From Thermoplasmata archaeon (GTDB lineage: Archaea > Thermoplasmatota > Thermoplasmata > Lutacidiplasmatales > UBA184), in contig JASHQY010000097.1 in NCBI GenBank assembly GCA_030038885.1, forward strand, positions 1-10,016: a DNA stretch of 10,016 bases, read 5' to 3'. The notes below the pieces were generated by a model that saw only the letters and a list, made by a program, of their open reading frames with translations, searched no databases and was not told the origin of the DNA. Below are positions 1-6,481 of this stretch, one piece after another; within the stretch, counting starts at the first letter, position 1; every line of letters begins with the position of its first letter. Position numbers and translations under genes: made by a program.

Positions 1-1
1 G

Positions 2-163
2 AAGTTCCCTACCCGACCGACTTCGCTTCTGTCAGAGCAAGCCTTCGCCGAGATAATCAGTCGAGCGCGGAGCCATGGGCTCGACGTCGACGAGCGAACG
101 CTTGGCGGGGGTTGGCGAGGAGATCTTCGAGATGAAATCGTCATTCGCAGCCCATCCTCATGA
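2..163 (+). CDS. C-terminal end of an unrecognised gene (partial)
   Basis: An open frame runs from the left edge to a TGA at 161-163, giving about 53 residues with no start inside the window. The composition looks protein-like: an amphipathic stretch containing LLSEQAFAEIISRARSHGLD is followed by a short basic/acidic tail ending in VIRSPSS. I recognise no family. The window edge removes the start and most of the protein. The reading rests only on plausible composition and an uninterrupted frame, so it could be chance. The frame is followed by a hairpin-rich stretch and then by transposase debris on the opposite strand. Confidence 0.3.
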   Translation, partial: KFPTRPTSLLSEQAFAEIISRARSHGLDVDERTLGGGWRGDLRDEIVIRSPSS

Positions 164-215
164 GGGGGAATGCCGCCCCAGTCTCGTGCGGTAACCCCCT
201 CGTTGGGCACGAGAG
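163..215. repeat. Hairpin-forming inverted repeats next to transposase remnant
   Basis: Positions 182-189 (TCTCGTGC) and 207-214 (GCACGAGA) are perfect complements separated by 17 bases. A second small G/C hairpin lies just before them, with GGGG near 164 pairing with CCCC near 177. Both sit downstream of the IS110-like remnant that is read on the minus strand. Intact IS110/IS1111 elements carry a structured non-coding guide RNA at one end, so this could be a relic of such an end. It could equally be an ordinary hairpin. The inverted repeat is seen directly; the link to the element is inference. Confidence 0.35.
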
Positions 216-265
216 GGCGTCGGATCTGAGGTCTCCCGTGAACGCGCACCGAGCCCCGTAACCTC

Positions 266-629
266 TTAGCCGGCATTCCCGGCCTCCGTCGCCAAACCTT
301 CCAGCAGGGGTGCGCGAGCGATCAGGTTCTCCCCGATCTCAGTCAGCGTCTCCTCGGGGACCTCCTCCCTCGCTTCCCGCACTCGGGCCTCCATCCGCTG
401 CTCCTTCCGAGCGGTCAGCGCCTTATCCTCATCCTGGAACGGCCCCGGATGCACGAGCATCCACCGGATCGCGCACGTCAACTTCCGCGCCGCCGCGATC
501 TGCGCCTTCGACGCTCCGATCGCCTTCTTCTCGTAGAGCCGCTTGATCGAGGCGTCCCGACTTGGCCCGGAGCATCCCCTGCAGCGCGATGCTGAGGAAC
601 CTCGTCAGCACCCTGTCCTCGTTCTTCCG
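266..629 (-). pseudogene. IS110-like transposase C-terminal remnant, frameshifted
   Basis: Two minus-strand frames join into one recognisable segment. The upstream frame (about 629-558) contains RVLTRFLSIALQGMLRAKS. After one extra base in the run at 555-557 the next frame continues as DASIKRLYEKKAIGASKAQI, then AAARKLTCAIRWMLVHPGPF and an acidic/basic tail to TAA at 266-268. The order is 'R..LTR.L..A', then 'YEKK...KAQIA.ARKL', then a short helix. This resembles the C-terminal transposase domain (Transposase_20 type) of IS110-family elements, where a 'KKALVAVARKLL'-like segment is typical. The N-terminal DEDD catalytic half is missing. The frameshift and the missing half make this a dead fragment. 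Family assignment is from remembered pattern, not a search. Confidence 0.5.
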
Positions 630-663
630 GACCTGAACCTGGGCTCCGAAAGGACGGCTCGGC

Positions 664-858
664 TCAGAACGTGTTCGTCACGGTGAAAGTAACCATCTTC
701 TGCGCGCCACCGCACACGGTCACGGGCTGCGTGGACACGGCGTGGCTTTCGGGGTATGGGCCGGAGTCGACGTACAACGAGACCGAGTGGACTTGACACG
801 CTTCGCCCGCCACGAAAAAGACGACCCGGTCCGTCATTCCCGGAGCGACCGTCTCCGC
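664..858 (-). pseudogene. Possible C-terminal fragment of a secreted protein
   Basis: On the minus strand a frame ending at TGA (664-666) reads ETVAPGMTDRVVFFVAGEAC and later VTVCGGAQKMVTFTVTNTF. The alternating hydrophobic/polar pattern, two cysteines and Thr/Val-rich end resemble the last beta-strands of an extracellular domain. Upstream of about 860 the frame stays open but turns into Pro/Gly/Arg-rich sequence without protein character, and no convincing start is present. I therefore read it as a gene fragment. No family is recognised. It lies head-to-head with the cyclase gene and just upstream of the transposase remnant, in a zone of debris. Confidence 0.27.
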
Positions 859-1055
859 CCATCGCCCGATAAGGGCCTGTCCGGGGAGTCCCACGACGGA
901 CGTTCGCGGGGCGCCGGGGTTCCCCGGGCTAACCCGACCCCAGGTTCGGCCAGGGAGCCCAGCGCGCGAGCACCTCCGCCCGAAGAGGGCCGTGGGCATG
1001 CGGTGGAAACGGCGCCGGTGGTTCGCCCGCCGTTCGATGGGTCCACCGGGAGGGG

Positions 1056-1065
1056 CCTTAATCTA
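1056..1065 (+). promoter_or_regulatory. TATA-like box of the cyclase gene
   Basis: CCTTAATCTA is an AT-rich island in GC-rich sequence, preceded by a purine-rich AGGGG stretch that could act as a BRE. It is centred about 26 bp upstream of the GTG at 1086, the spacing expected for an archaeal leaderless transcript. Confidence 0.5.
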
Positions 1066-1085
1066 ACGGAAGCGGGTTTCGGGTC

Positions 1086-3011
1086 GTGGCCTCGAATCGT
1101 CGGCTCGCCGCGATCATGTTCACCGACGTCGTGGGCTTTACCGCGTCGGCCGACGCGAACGAGCACGTGGCGCTCGCCGGGTTGCGCGAACAGGAGGCGA
1201 TCGTTCGGCCCGTGCTGACACCGTACGGAGGCCGCGAGGTGAAGTCGACGGGGGATGGCTTCCTCGTCGAGTTCGCAAGCGCCTTGAAGGCGATCGACTG
1301 CGCCATCGAAATTCAACGGCGGATGCAGGAGCGGAACTCGCACAGCACCCGTCGACCGATCGAGTTGCGGATCGGCATCCACGTCGGCGATGTGGAGGAG
1401 TATCGGGGCGATATCTTTGGGGATGCGGTGAACGTCGCCTCTCGGGTGGTTCCCCTCGCCGAGCCGGGCGGAGTGTGCCTATCGGAAAGCGCGTTCTCCC
1501 ACGTGCGGAACAAACTGTCCTACCCCCTCGAGAAGGTCGCGGCACAACATCTGAAGGGGCTTCACGCTCCGATGGATCTCTACCGGGTCCTCTTGCCTTG
1601 GAAAGCGGCACCGACCGGACCTCCGCCCGCCGGGCCAGTTCGACTCGCTGTGCTGCCGTTCACCAACATCAGCCCCGACCCGAAAGACGAGTACTTCGCC
1701 GACGGGCTCACGGAGGAGCTCATCACGGTGCTCTCCCAACTTCACGAGCTGCGGGTGATCGCCCGCACGTCGGTCGCGGGCTACAAGACGCAGCCGAAGC
1801 CCGTGGCTCAGATCGCGGCCGAGCTCGGAGCCAGCGCGCTCCTGGAAGGAAGCGTCCGGAAAGTGGGGGATCAGCTCCGCATCACGGTCCAACTCGTGGA
1901 CGCCCGGAGCCAGGAGCATGCGTGGGCCCAGAGTTACGATCGCACGCTGGACGACGTATTCGCCATCCAAGCCGAGATCGCGCGCTCGGTCGCCGACACA
2001 TTGAAGATCCAGCTGGCCGCCGCGGACGAGCAACGGTTGACCGGAAGGCCTCCGGTCCGCTCGGAGTCCTACCTCGCCTATTTGAAAGGGAGGACGCTGC
2101 TGAACGATCACACCGAGACTTCCCTTCGTGCCGCGAAGACGACGTTCGAGTTTGCGATCCAGCTCGACCCGAGGAACGCCGCGGCCTACTCCGGTCTCTC
2201 CGATGTGACGAGGGTGCTCGGCACGAACTATCGAGAGCAGCCCATGGACGAGTGGGACGAGGCCAGCCGGGCGCTCGCGGCCCGTGCGGTCGAACTTGAC
2301 CCGCACCTGGCCGAAGCCCACACCTCTCTGGGGTACAGCCTTTGGTCGGACTACCAGTACGGGCCGGCGGAACAGGAGTTCCGGGCCGCCATCGAGTTGA
2401 ATCCCAGCTACCCCGCCGCCCGAAACTGGTACGCCTACCTGCTCGCGGACCAAGTGCGCATCGACGAGGCGGAGCATCAGCTCATCCTCGCCGAAGAGGC
2501 GGACCCGCGTTCTCACTCAGTTCTTTTCCACGAAGCGTATCTCCTGATCTGGCGCGGACGATTCGCGGAGGCGAGCGCGAAGATCGAGCGGCTCGGTGAG
2601 ATCCAGCGGTCCGGCCCTCTCTATCCTCAGCTGCGATCCGATTATTTCTCGGCCCAACACGATTTTGAGCGAGCCCTCATCGAGGCCGATCGCATGGCGG
2701 AACTGGATCCGCACTCGGCCGACGCGGGATTTCGCCGGGCCGCCATCCTTGCCTCCCGCGGGGACGTCGAGAACGCCCGGGTCATCCTTGCCGGGTTGGA
2801 GGCGATGCCGGAGCAGCGACGGTTCGACGCCGGGATCGCCGAGATCTATGCCTATCTGAACGACGCCGATTCCTGCTTCCGTTGGCTGGAAAGGGCGGCC
2901 TTCGAACGATATGACCTCGATGTGGCGCACTGGAGGCTCACCCCGAGCCTCGAGAACATTCGACGCGATCCGAGGTTTCACGAGCTCCTCCGCCGCATGA
3001 ATCTCAGTTGA
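1086..3011 (+). CDS. Class III adenylate cyclase with TolB-like and TPR domains
   Basis: This 641-residue cytoplasmic protein probably makes cyclic AMP from ATP. The N-terminal catalytic domain (about 5-170) has metal-binding D14 (in IMFTDVVGF) and D57 (in KSTGDGF). It has K53 and D109 at the positions that select adenine, and N116/R120 in GDAVNVASR for the transition state, so every key residue is present. A TolB/FlgO-like domain follows at about 186-310 (LAVLPFTNIS, FADGLTEELI). From about 325 to the end come TPR-like helical repeats suited to protein binding. There are no membrane segments or signal peptide. The GTG start fits a TATA-like box 26 bp upstream and puts the catalytic motif at residue 7. 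The architecture is common in soil bacteria and, as far as I know, unusual in archaea, so lateral acquisition is likely. The cyclase domain usually works as a dimer. No partner or cAMP receptor is nearby. Confidence 0.92.
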   Translation: MASNRRLAAIMFTDVVGFTASADANEHVALAGLREQEAIVRPVLTPYGGREVKSTGDGFLVEFASALKAIDCAIEIQRRMQERNSHSTRRPIELRIGIHVGDVEEYRGDIFGDAVNVASRVVPLAEPGGVCLSESAFSHVRNKLSYPLEKVAAQHLKGLHAPMDLYRVLLPWKAAPTGPPPAGPVRLAVLPFTNISPDPKDEYFADGLTEELITVLSQLHELRVIARTSVAGYKTQPKPVAQIAAELGASALLEGSVRKVGDQLRITVQLVDARSQEHAWAQSYDRTLDDVFAIQAEIARSVADTLKIQLAAADEQRLTGRPPVRSESYLAYLKGRTLLNDHTETSLRAAKTTFEFAIQLDPRNAAAYSGLSDVTRVLGTNYREQPMDEWDEASRALAARAVELDPHLAEAHTSLGYSLWSDYQYGPAEQEFRAAIELNPSYPAARNWYAYLLADQVRIDEAEHQLILAEEADPRSHSVLFHEAYLLIWRGRFAEASAKIERLGEIQRSGPLYPQLRSDYFSAQHDFERALIEADRMAELDPHSADAGFRRAAILASRGDVENARVILAGLEAMPEQRRFDAGIAEIYAYLNDADSCFRWLERAAFERYDLDVAHWRLTPSLENIRRDPRFHELLRRMNLS

Positions 3012-3397
3012 CCAGCGCGATGAGGTGGGAACGATCTTCCCGGGGTTCCTCTCCGGCACGCCCCCGGCAGCGCTCGAGCTCCCACTCCTGCGTTGGATCG
3101 ATTCCCCACCGACCCCCCCCGGCGCGACCTACGACCCCATCTGCTCGGTGGCAGCGAACCCGCGTGGAGCCACGGAGCCTTCGGCGGGCGAAGACCCTCC
3201 ATCCAGGAAACCCATCCCTCGAGAAGATGGCCGCGCTCTGGAGCCCGGAGGAGATCCGTACGACACGGAAGTACCACGGATCCGCGAGGACTACCGGGGG
3301 GCGGCGACGCGCGGGATCGGCGAGGCGTTCGCCGGAGGGGGGCGTACCCACCGTGGGGCCGGACCACCCGGGTTTCCTGGTCAGCAACGGAGGCAAG
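3012..3397. other. Gap without a confident gene; weak S8e-like segment
   Basis: No convincing gene fills the space between the cyclase stop and the first repeat. The sequence is very GC-rich and open in several frames on both strands, which is expected from composition, and it contains a C8 run near 3113-3120. One plus-strand frame from ATG 3227 to the TAG formed by the first bases of the repeat (3398-3400) reads 57 residues. It includes YHGSARTTGGRRRAGSARR and ends VSNGGK. This loosely resembles the N-terminal part of archaeal ribosomal protein S8e (G-R-S, TGGR+R, then a basic patch and GG-K), but is too short and diverged to call a gene. Confidence 0.3.
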
Positions 3398-3422
3398 TAG
3401 CCCCGAGCGGATTCGAACCGGT
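3398..3422 (-). repeat. tRNA-Gln 3'-end repeat R1 (att-like)
   Basis: It matches the terminal 25 bases of the tRNA-Gln gene at 24 of 25 positions, in the same orientation; only base 24 differs (G for C on the plus strand). The block equals the T arm plus 3' acceptor strand and discriminator base. There is no D arm or anticodon arm beside it, so it is not a tRNA gene. It lies 89 bases before the vapB relic's former start. Confidence 0.85.
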
Positions 3423-3486
3423 GCTCGTCGCCGTTGGAGCTCTTGCTCCGAACGCTTCATGCAACGGAGAGCAAGCTCCAGACGGC

Positions 3487-3724
3487 CTGTCGCTGTTTCA
3501 GTCGAGGACTCCAGCGACCCAGTTCGAGTTGATGCGGAAACGGGCTCGATCGGAACGGACAACGATGCATGTTTGGGTCCGCGCGCGATCCGCGGGTAGC
3601 TGCTACCTGACGACGTCGTTCCGAGCGACCCGATCTTCTCCAAGTTTCCGCGGGCGCGGGGAAGGGAAGCCACGGTAGACGTGGCCGCGCGCAACGACGA
3701 GCAGCTCTACGGCTCGTTCGATTG
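3487..3724 (+). pseudogene. vapB: vapB antitoxin pseudogene
   Basis: This is a clear relative of the intact vapB at 5833. Codon by codon it aligns from the start position: QSRTP against QARIP, QFELMRKRARSERTT against EFELLRRQAKSERTT. After a one-base deletion in the codon matching Gln33 it continues as LLPDDVVPSDPIFSKFP and ends NDEQLYGSFD before TGA. Three lesions kill it: the ATG is now CTG, the deletion shifts the frame, and the codon matching Lys38 is TAG. No TATA-like box is left 27 bp upstream, where the intact copy has one. The intact form would be a ribbon-helix-helix antitoxin that binds VapC and represses its own operon. The relic directly precedes the vapC relic, as in the intact pair. 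Confidence 0.85.
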
Positions 3725-3920
3725 ATCGTCGCCGACTCGAGGGCGAGGAAGGCGCTCCCCGACCCTCGGAATTGGAACGCGCGGCCGGCCGCCGCTCGTC
3801 GCAGAGAGTCTCGGGCCAGCGAGTGCGTCGCTCCGTGGCCACCGATTCCTGACGCGACGAGCCGTACATCCTACCTCGGATGCGTCCGGGAATTCACGCG
3901 GTCCGCCCACGGCTGCGGGG
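3722..3920 (+). pseudogene. vapC: vapC toxin pseudogene (PIN nuclease relic)
   Basis: It starts at the former vapB stop, as the intact pair does, now with TTG: IVADSRARKALPDPR aligns with ILVDSGAWYALSDPR of the intact toxin at 6069. Further on, in a shifted frame, DEPYILPRMRPGIHAVR aligns with DETYTLLRMRLGTHAVR. A TGA at 3850-3852 sits at the codon matching Val44. The first catalytic Asp and the Glu of the DE pair are still readable, but the C-terminal half with the remaining acidic residues cannot be traced past about 3910. It is a dead paralogue of the toxin in the neighbouring cassette, so the two cassettes share an ancestor or drew on the same cassette pool. Confidence 0.8.
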
Positions 3921-4249
3921 CGGGGCCTGGATCGGGCCCGCCGACCAGCGGGCCCTGAGCTCCTCGAGCGCGGCAATCACGATCCGGCGGTCGACGTACG
4001 ATGTCGACCCCACGCGGATTCGAGTCGCCGCGAGGCACCAACGCGCGTCGAGTCGAGGGAGGCAGCGTCGGCGTGGTCGAGAGCTGAGTGTCGGCAACCG
4101 AGCCGTCCTCGATGATGGCTGCGGTTCTCGACGGCCACGTCGGTGACCGTCGGTTAGGGCTGTCCGACGCCCTCTGGGATAGACTCCGTTTCCTGCTCCC
4201 GTTCGAATCTCCCACACTCAGGAAGTGGCGGTTGGGACTCTGGATAGGT
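3921..4249. other. Gap with no recognisable gene
   Basis: This stretch lies after the vapC relic and before the membrane protein promoter. Open frames on both strands look like composition effects. The only structure I can support is a weak copy of the tRNA 3'-end repeat at 4005-4029. The lost C-terminal half of vapC may lie here beyond recognition. Confidence 0.4.
4005..4029 (-). repeat. Degenerate tRNA 3'-end-like repeat
   Basis: Aligned to the 25-base block it matches at 17 positions, including an unbroken ten (GCGGATTCGA) and the four C before it. It has the same orientation as the good copies. No toxin-antitoxin start follows at the usual distance. It may be an eroded boundary or a chance T-arm-like match. 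Confidence 0.35.
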
Positions 4250-4258
4250 TCTATATAG
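4250..4258 (+). promoter_or_regulatory. TATA box of the membrane protein gene
   Basis: TCTATATAG is the clearest AT-rich box in this cassette. It is centred about 27 bp upstream of the ATG at 4281, consistent with an archaeal promoter giving a leaderless transcript. Confidence 0.65.
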
Positions 4259-4280
4259 TCCCCCTCAATCAGCCGCACGC

Positions 4281-5027
4281 ATGGGAACCGCCGGCACACA
4301 GACCCGTGCGGCTCCCGATGGTTCCGGCGCGACCTCCGAGGGGATTTCGGACACTTTCCGCTACTTCGGAACGCTTGCCGGCATCGCCGGAATGGTCTTC
4401 TTCGTCGTGGCGCTACTGACGCCCTCGGCGTCCTCGGCTCAGGACCAACTCGCATCGTTTCAATCCGACCCGAACGGTTACGTGCTCTACCTTTTCCCTC
4501 TGGGCTTCGCGTTCCTCGTCACCCCGTTCTTCCTCAGCCTGGGTTCGGTACTCCGTTCGCTCGGGTCCTTTGTCGGGCGTCCGGCAACGTGGCTGATTCT
4601 GTTGGGACTCTTCAGTCTTGGAATCGCGGGCGCGTTCGAGTACGGGGGCTATTGGGCCGTCTCCGTCACTCCGGCGCCGAGCCTAGCGATCCAGTCGTAT
4701 GAGGCGGCCCTGTGGTCGAATATCAACAACGCGTGGGAAGCGGTCTCGAACTTTGGCGTGGCGATGGGTTCACTCTTCCTCGCCTGGGCCCTGAGACAGA
4801 CTCGGGAGCTTCCGCGATGGATGTCCAATGCAGCGTGGATCGCCGCCGCCATCGATCTCGTCGGCGCAGTAATGGCGAGCCTCTCGGGGTACTACAGCGT
4901 CCTGAGCGTGGGTTTCGTGCTCTCGATCGTTCCCCTCATCGTGTTCATCGTCCTCTCCTTTACGATTCCGAGAGCCTTCCAGCGGAGCCGCGCGGCTCCC
5001 TCGAACGCGCCCCCGTCCGCAGTGTAG
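4281..5027 (+). CDS. Six-helix integral membrane protein, unknown function
   Basis: This 248-residue protein is probably in the cytoplasmic membrane. After a polar N-terminus (1-27) come six hydrophobic segments at about 28-47, 68-90, 102-120, 155-171, 184-203 and 206-229, then a short basic and Pro/Ala-rich tail. The loop at 121-154 is the longest and carries tryptophans (YWAV, ALWSNINNAW). There are no conserved catalytic or transporter motifs that I recognise. The general look resembles small DUF-type membrane proteins such as DUF4386, but I cannot confirm this. The ATG is fixed by a TATA box 27 bp upstream, and a later start would cut into the first helix. It is the only intact gene in cassette A, so it may be cargo still under selection or have its own promoter. 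Confidence 0.85.
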   Translation: MGTAGTQTRAAPDGSGATSEGISDTFRYFGTLAGIAGMVFFVVALLTPSASSAQDQLASFQSDPNGYVLYLFPLGFAFLVTPFFLSLGSVLRSLGSFVGRPATWLILLGLFSLGIAGAFEYGGYWAVSVTPAPSLAIQSYEAALWSNINNAWEAVSNFGVAMGSLFLAWALRQTRELPRWMSNAAWIAAAIDLVGAVMASLSGYYSVLSVGFVLSIVPLIVFIVLSFTIPRAFQRSRAAPSNAPPSAV

Positions 5028-5749
5028 CTCGGCGACGCGTTCCGTGGACGGGACTCCAGTTCTCGCGAGTGTACTCGACTTCAGCCCCAAGCGGAGTCGA
5101 ACTGCGAACGGACGCTACGGGGGGAGCCGGGTGGGTCTGGGCCGATCTCTCGGCGCGAGCCCTGAGCGCCATCGGCCGCCTCCAGCGGGGGCATTCGCGC
5201 GTCCAAGAGGTCGGGACCCTTCGCAGCCCGTGGTACGTGGTGGCGCCCCCGCGGGCGAACCGGACGAGGAGCACGCTGGTGCCCTCGCTGCTGTGTACAC
5301 GCCGGGGTAGCCGGGGTCCGCATGGCTGGGCCGTACGTCAATGCAGAGCAGGGCAAAGGGAGCGTCAAGGGACTCGATCTGCCATCGCGAGACGTGCGGC
5401 TCGACAAGCTCATCCGGATCCCGGCGAGACCCAGGAGACCGACATGACCTCCGCGTCGTCCCCCCTAACCTCACGGGACTCAGCAGCGAACAACCAGAGG
5501 AGAGGAGATTACCCACTCCCCGACCTCTCCGGCCCGCGCGGTTGCCCAGTTGAGCCGAACGAGGCCTCGCCGGCCTGGATACATCTCATTGGACATTCGG
5601 TTCCCCTCGTCCGAGAAGGCCTCCCCTACGGACACCGGCCCACACTCGTCGTTCACCGATGGGCGTCACGCACGAGCTCGATGGATGGGCGCACGCTCGC
5701 GCGGCCGGGACCGACGGGGGGAATCGACTGCGACAGGCCGCCGGGCCGG
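5028..5749. other. Gap without a confident gene
   Basis: This 722-base stretch closes cassette A. It holds a degenerate tRNA 3'-end repeat at 5082-5106. It also has a possible 41-codon ORF (ATG 5322 to TGA 5447) reading MAGPYVNAEQGKGSVKGLDL and then a basic tail; I see no convincing promoter or homologue for it. Longer open frames here are Pro/Arg/Gly-rich and look like GC-composition artefacts. It may contain eroded genes of an older cassette. Confidence 0.35.
5082..5106 (-). repeat. Degenerate tRNA 3'-end repeat
   Basis: It matches the terminal 25 bases of tRNA-Gln at 20 of 25 positions (mismatches at block positions 1, 8, 15, 22 and 25), in the same orientation as the good copies. It lies 55 bases after the membrane protein stop. 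No toxin-antitoxin genes follow at the usual spacing, so it could mark the edge of an older unit whose genes have eroded. Confidence 0.5.
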
Positions 5750-5774
5750 TAGCCCCGAGCGGATTCGAGCCGCT
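5750..5774 (-). repeat. tRNA-Gln 3'-end repeat R2 (att-like)
   Basis: It matches the last 25 bases of the tRNA-Gln gene at 24 of 25 positions; the one change is in the T loop (plus-strand A to G at block position 20). It has the same orientation as the tRNA and no other tRNA parts beside it. The vapB ATG lies 83 bases from the repeat's first base. Confidence 0.87.
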
Positions 5775-5803
5775 CGCCCGACCGAAGTACGCTACTCTCA
5801 CCT

Positions 5804-5813
5804 CATATAGATT
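5804..5813 (+). promoter_or_regulatory. TATA box of the vapBC operon
   Basis: CATATAGATT starts a 20-base AT-rich stretch in GC-rich surroundings. It is centred about 26 bp upstream of the vapB ATG, so the transcript is probably leaderless. It lies 29 bases after repeat R2. VapB or the VapBC complex would be expected to bind near here for autoregulation, as in known vapBC operons. Confidence 0.65.
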
Positions 5814-5832
5814 AAATTATGTTCCATACTCA

Positions 5833-6072
5833 ATGAAGCTGGTTCAGGCGAGGATCCCCGAGGCTGAGTTCGAATTGCTCCGGCGACAGGCAAAGTCGGA
5901 ACGAACGACCATTCAGGGATGGGTCCGTCAGGCGATTCGTGAGAAGCTCCTGCCCGACGAAGTCGACCCGAGCGACCCTATCTTCTCCGCGTTCCCGCTC
6001 GTGCGTGGTAAGGGGCCCAAGGTGGATGTGTCGGGGCGCCACGACGAGTACCTCTACGGGGCGTTGGAATGA
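5833..6072 (+). CDS. vapB: VapB-type antitoxin
   Basis: This 79-residue antitoxin would neutralise the VapC encoded next to it and repress their shared promoter. The N-terminal part looks like a ribbon-helix-helix DNA-binding fold: a short strand (KLVQARIP, 2-9), helix one (EAEFELLRRQAKS, 10-22) and helix two (TTIQGWVRQAIREKL, 25-39). The acidic/aromatic C-terminus (FSAFPLVRG to DEYLYGALE) is suited to threading into the toxin. The frame stays open upstream through the repeat, but the ATG at 5833 is set by the TATA box 26 bp before it and by alignment with the dead copy, which begins at the same point. Its stop overlaps the vapC start (ATGA), implying translational coupling. Confidence 0.87.
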   Translation: MKLVQARIPEAEFELLRRQAKSERTTIQGWVRQAIREKLLPDEVDPSDPIFSAFPLVRGKGPKVDVSGRHDEYLYGALE

Positions 6073-6479
6073 TTCTCGTTGACTCGGGAGCGTGGTATGC
6101 GCTCTCCGATCCGCGGGATCGGGGGGCGGTGTCGGCCGCCGCTGCCTGGAACCGGGTTCGGGCCGGCGAGTATGGTCGCGCCGTCACCACCGACTACGTC
6201 CTGGACGAGACGTACACGCTGCTTCGGATGCGTCTCGGGACCCACGCCGTCCGTGGATTCCGCGATCGGCTCGCCCGGTCCGAGCATCTTCGGGTCGTTC
6301 GGGTCGGCGAGCGGGAGTTCGAGGAAGCGCTGGACGTGATGATCGGGCATGACGACAAACGTTGGAGCCTCACCGACTGCACGTCGTTCGTTCTGATGCG
6401 CCAGCTCTCGATCGGAAGCGCGTTCAGCTTCGACCGCAACTTCCGGGAGGCGGGCTTCCAGCTCCTTCCGGCCGACTGA
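6069..6479 (+). CDS. vapC: VapC toxin, PIN-domain ribonuclease
   Basis: This 136-residue PIN-domain toxin is expected to cut RNA when free of VapB; characterised VapC toxins often cut tRNA or rRNA. The acidic Mg2+-binding residues are in place: D5 (ILVDSGAWYAL), E47 in the VLDETYTLL motif, D103 in LTDCTSF and D122 in FSFDRNF. Length and order match the family. The ATG overlaps the vapB stop by four bases. It converges tail-to-tail with the decayed methyltransferase, the two stops being two bases apart. It appears intact, unlike its relative at 3722. The exact RNA target cannot be read from sequence. Its position beside tRNA-derived repeats is suggestive but not evidence of tRNA cleavage. Confidence 0.92.
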   Translation: MILVDSGAWYALSDPRDRGAVSAAAAWNRVRAGEYGRAVTTDYVLDETYTLLRMRLGTHAVRGFRDRLARSEHLRVVRVGEREFEEALDVMIGHDDKRWSLTDCTSFVLMRQLSIGSAFSFDRNFREAGFQLLPAD

Positions 6480-6481
6480 GC

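Larger units (their letters stand above)
3398..5749 (+). mobile_element. Cassette A: repeat-bounded unit with dead vapBC
   Basis: The unit runs from the first tRNA-Gln 3'-end repeat to the next good copy. It carries a decayed vapBC pair directly after the repeat and one apparently intact membrane protein gene. Two weaker repeat-like copies inside it (4005 and 5082) suggest it may be a fusion of older units. It is farthest from the tRNA and the most decayed, as expected if insertions always enter at the tRNA. No recombinase gene is present. The boundaries are defined by the repeats; mobility is inferred. Confidence 0.5.

Noticed and set aside
1479..2516. Long minus-strand frame opposite the cyclase gene
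   Set aside because: It mirrors the codon pattern of the cyclase/TPR gene, whose motifs are unmistakable; a shadow in GC-rich DNA.
4190..4216. GTTCGAATC near 4200 as a T arm or reversed repeat
   Set aside because: The flanking bases do not form a T stem and identity to the 25-base block is limited to nine bases in the opposite orientation.
5322..5447. 41-codon plus-strand ORF in the gap of cassette A
   Set aside because: Reasonable composition, but there is no clear promoter, no recognisable family and no partner; too short to call.
4712..5752. Long plus-strand frame across the end of the membrane protein and the following gap
   Set aside because: It overlaps the membrane protein in another frame and is rich in Arg, Pro, Gly and Ser without protein-like features.
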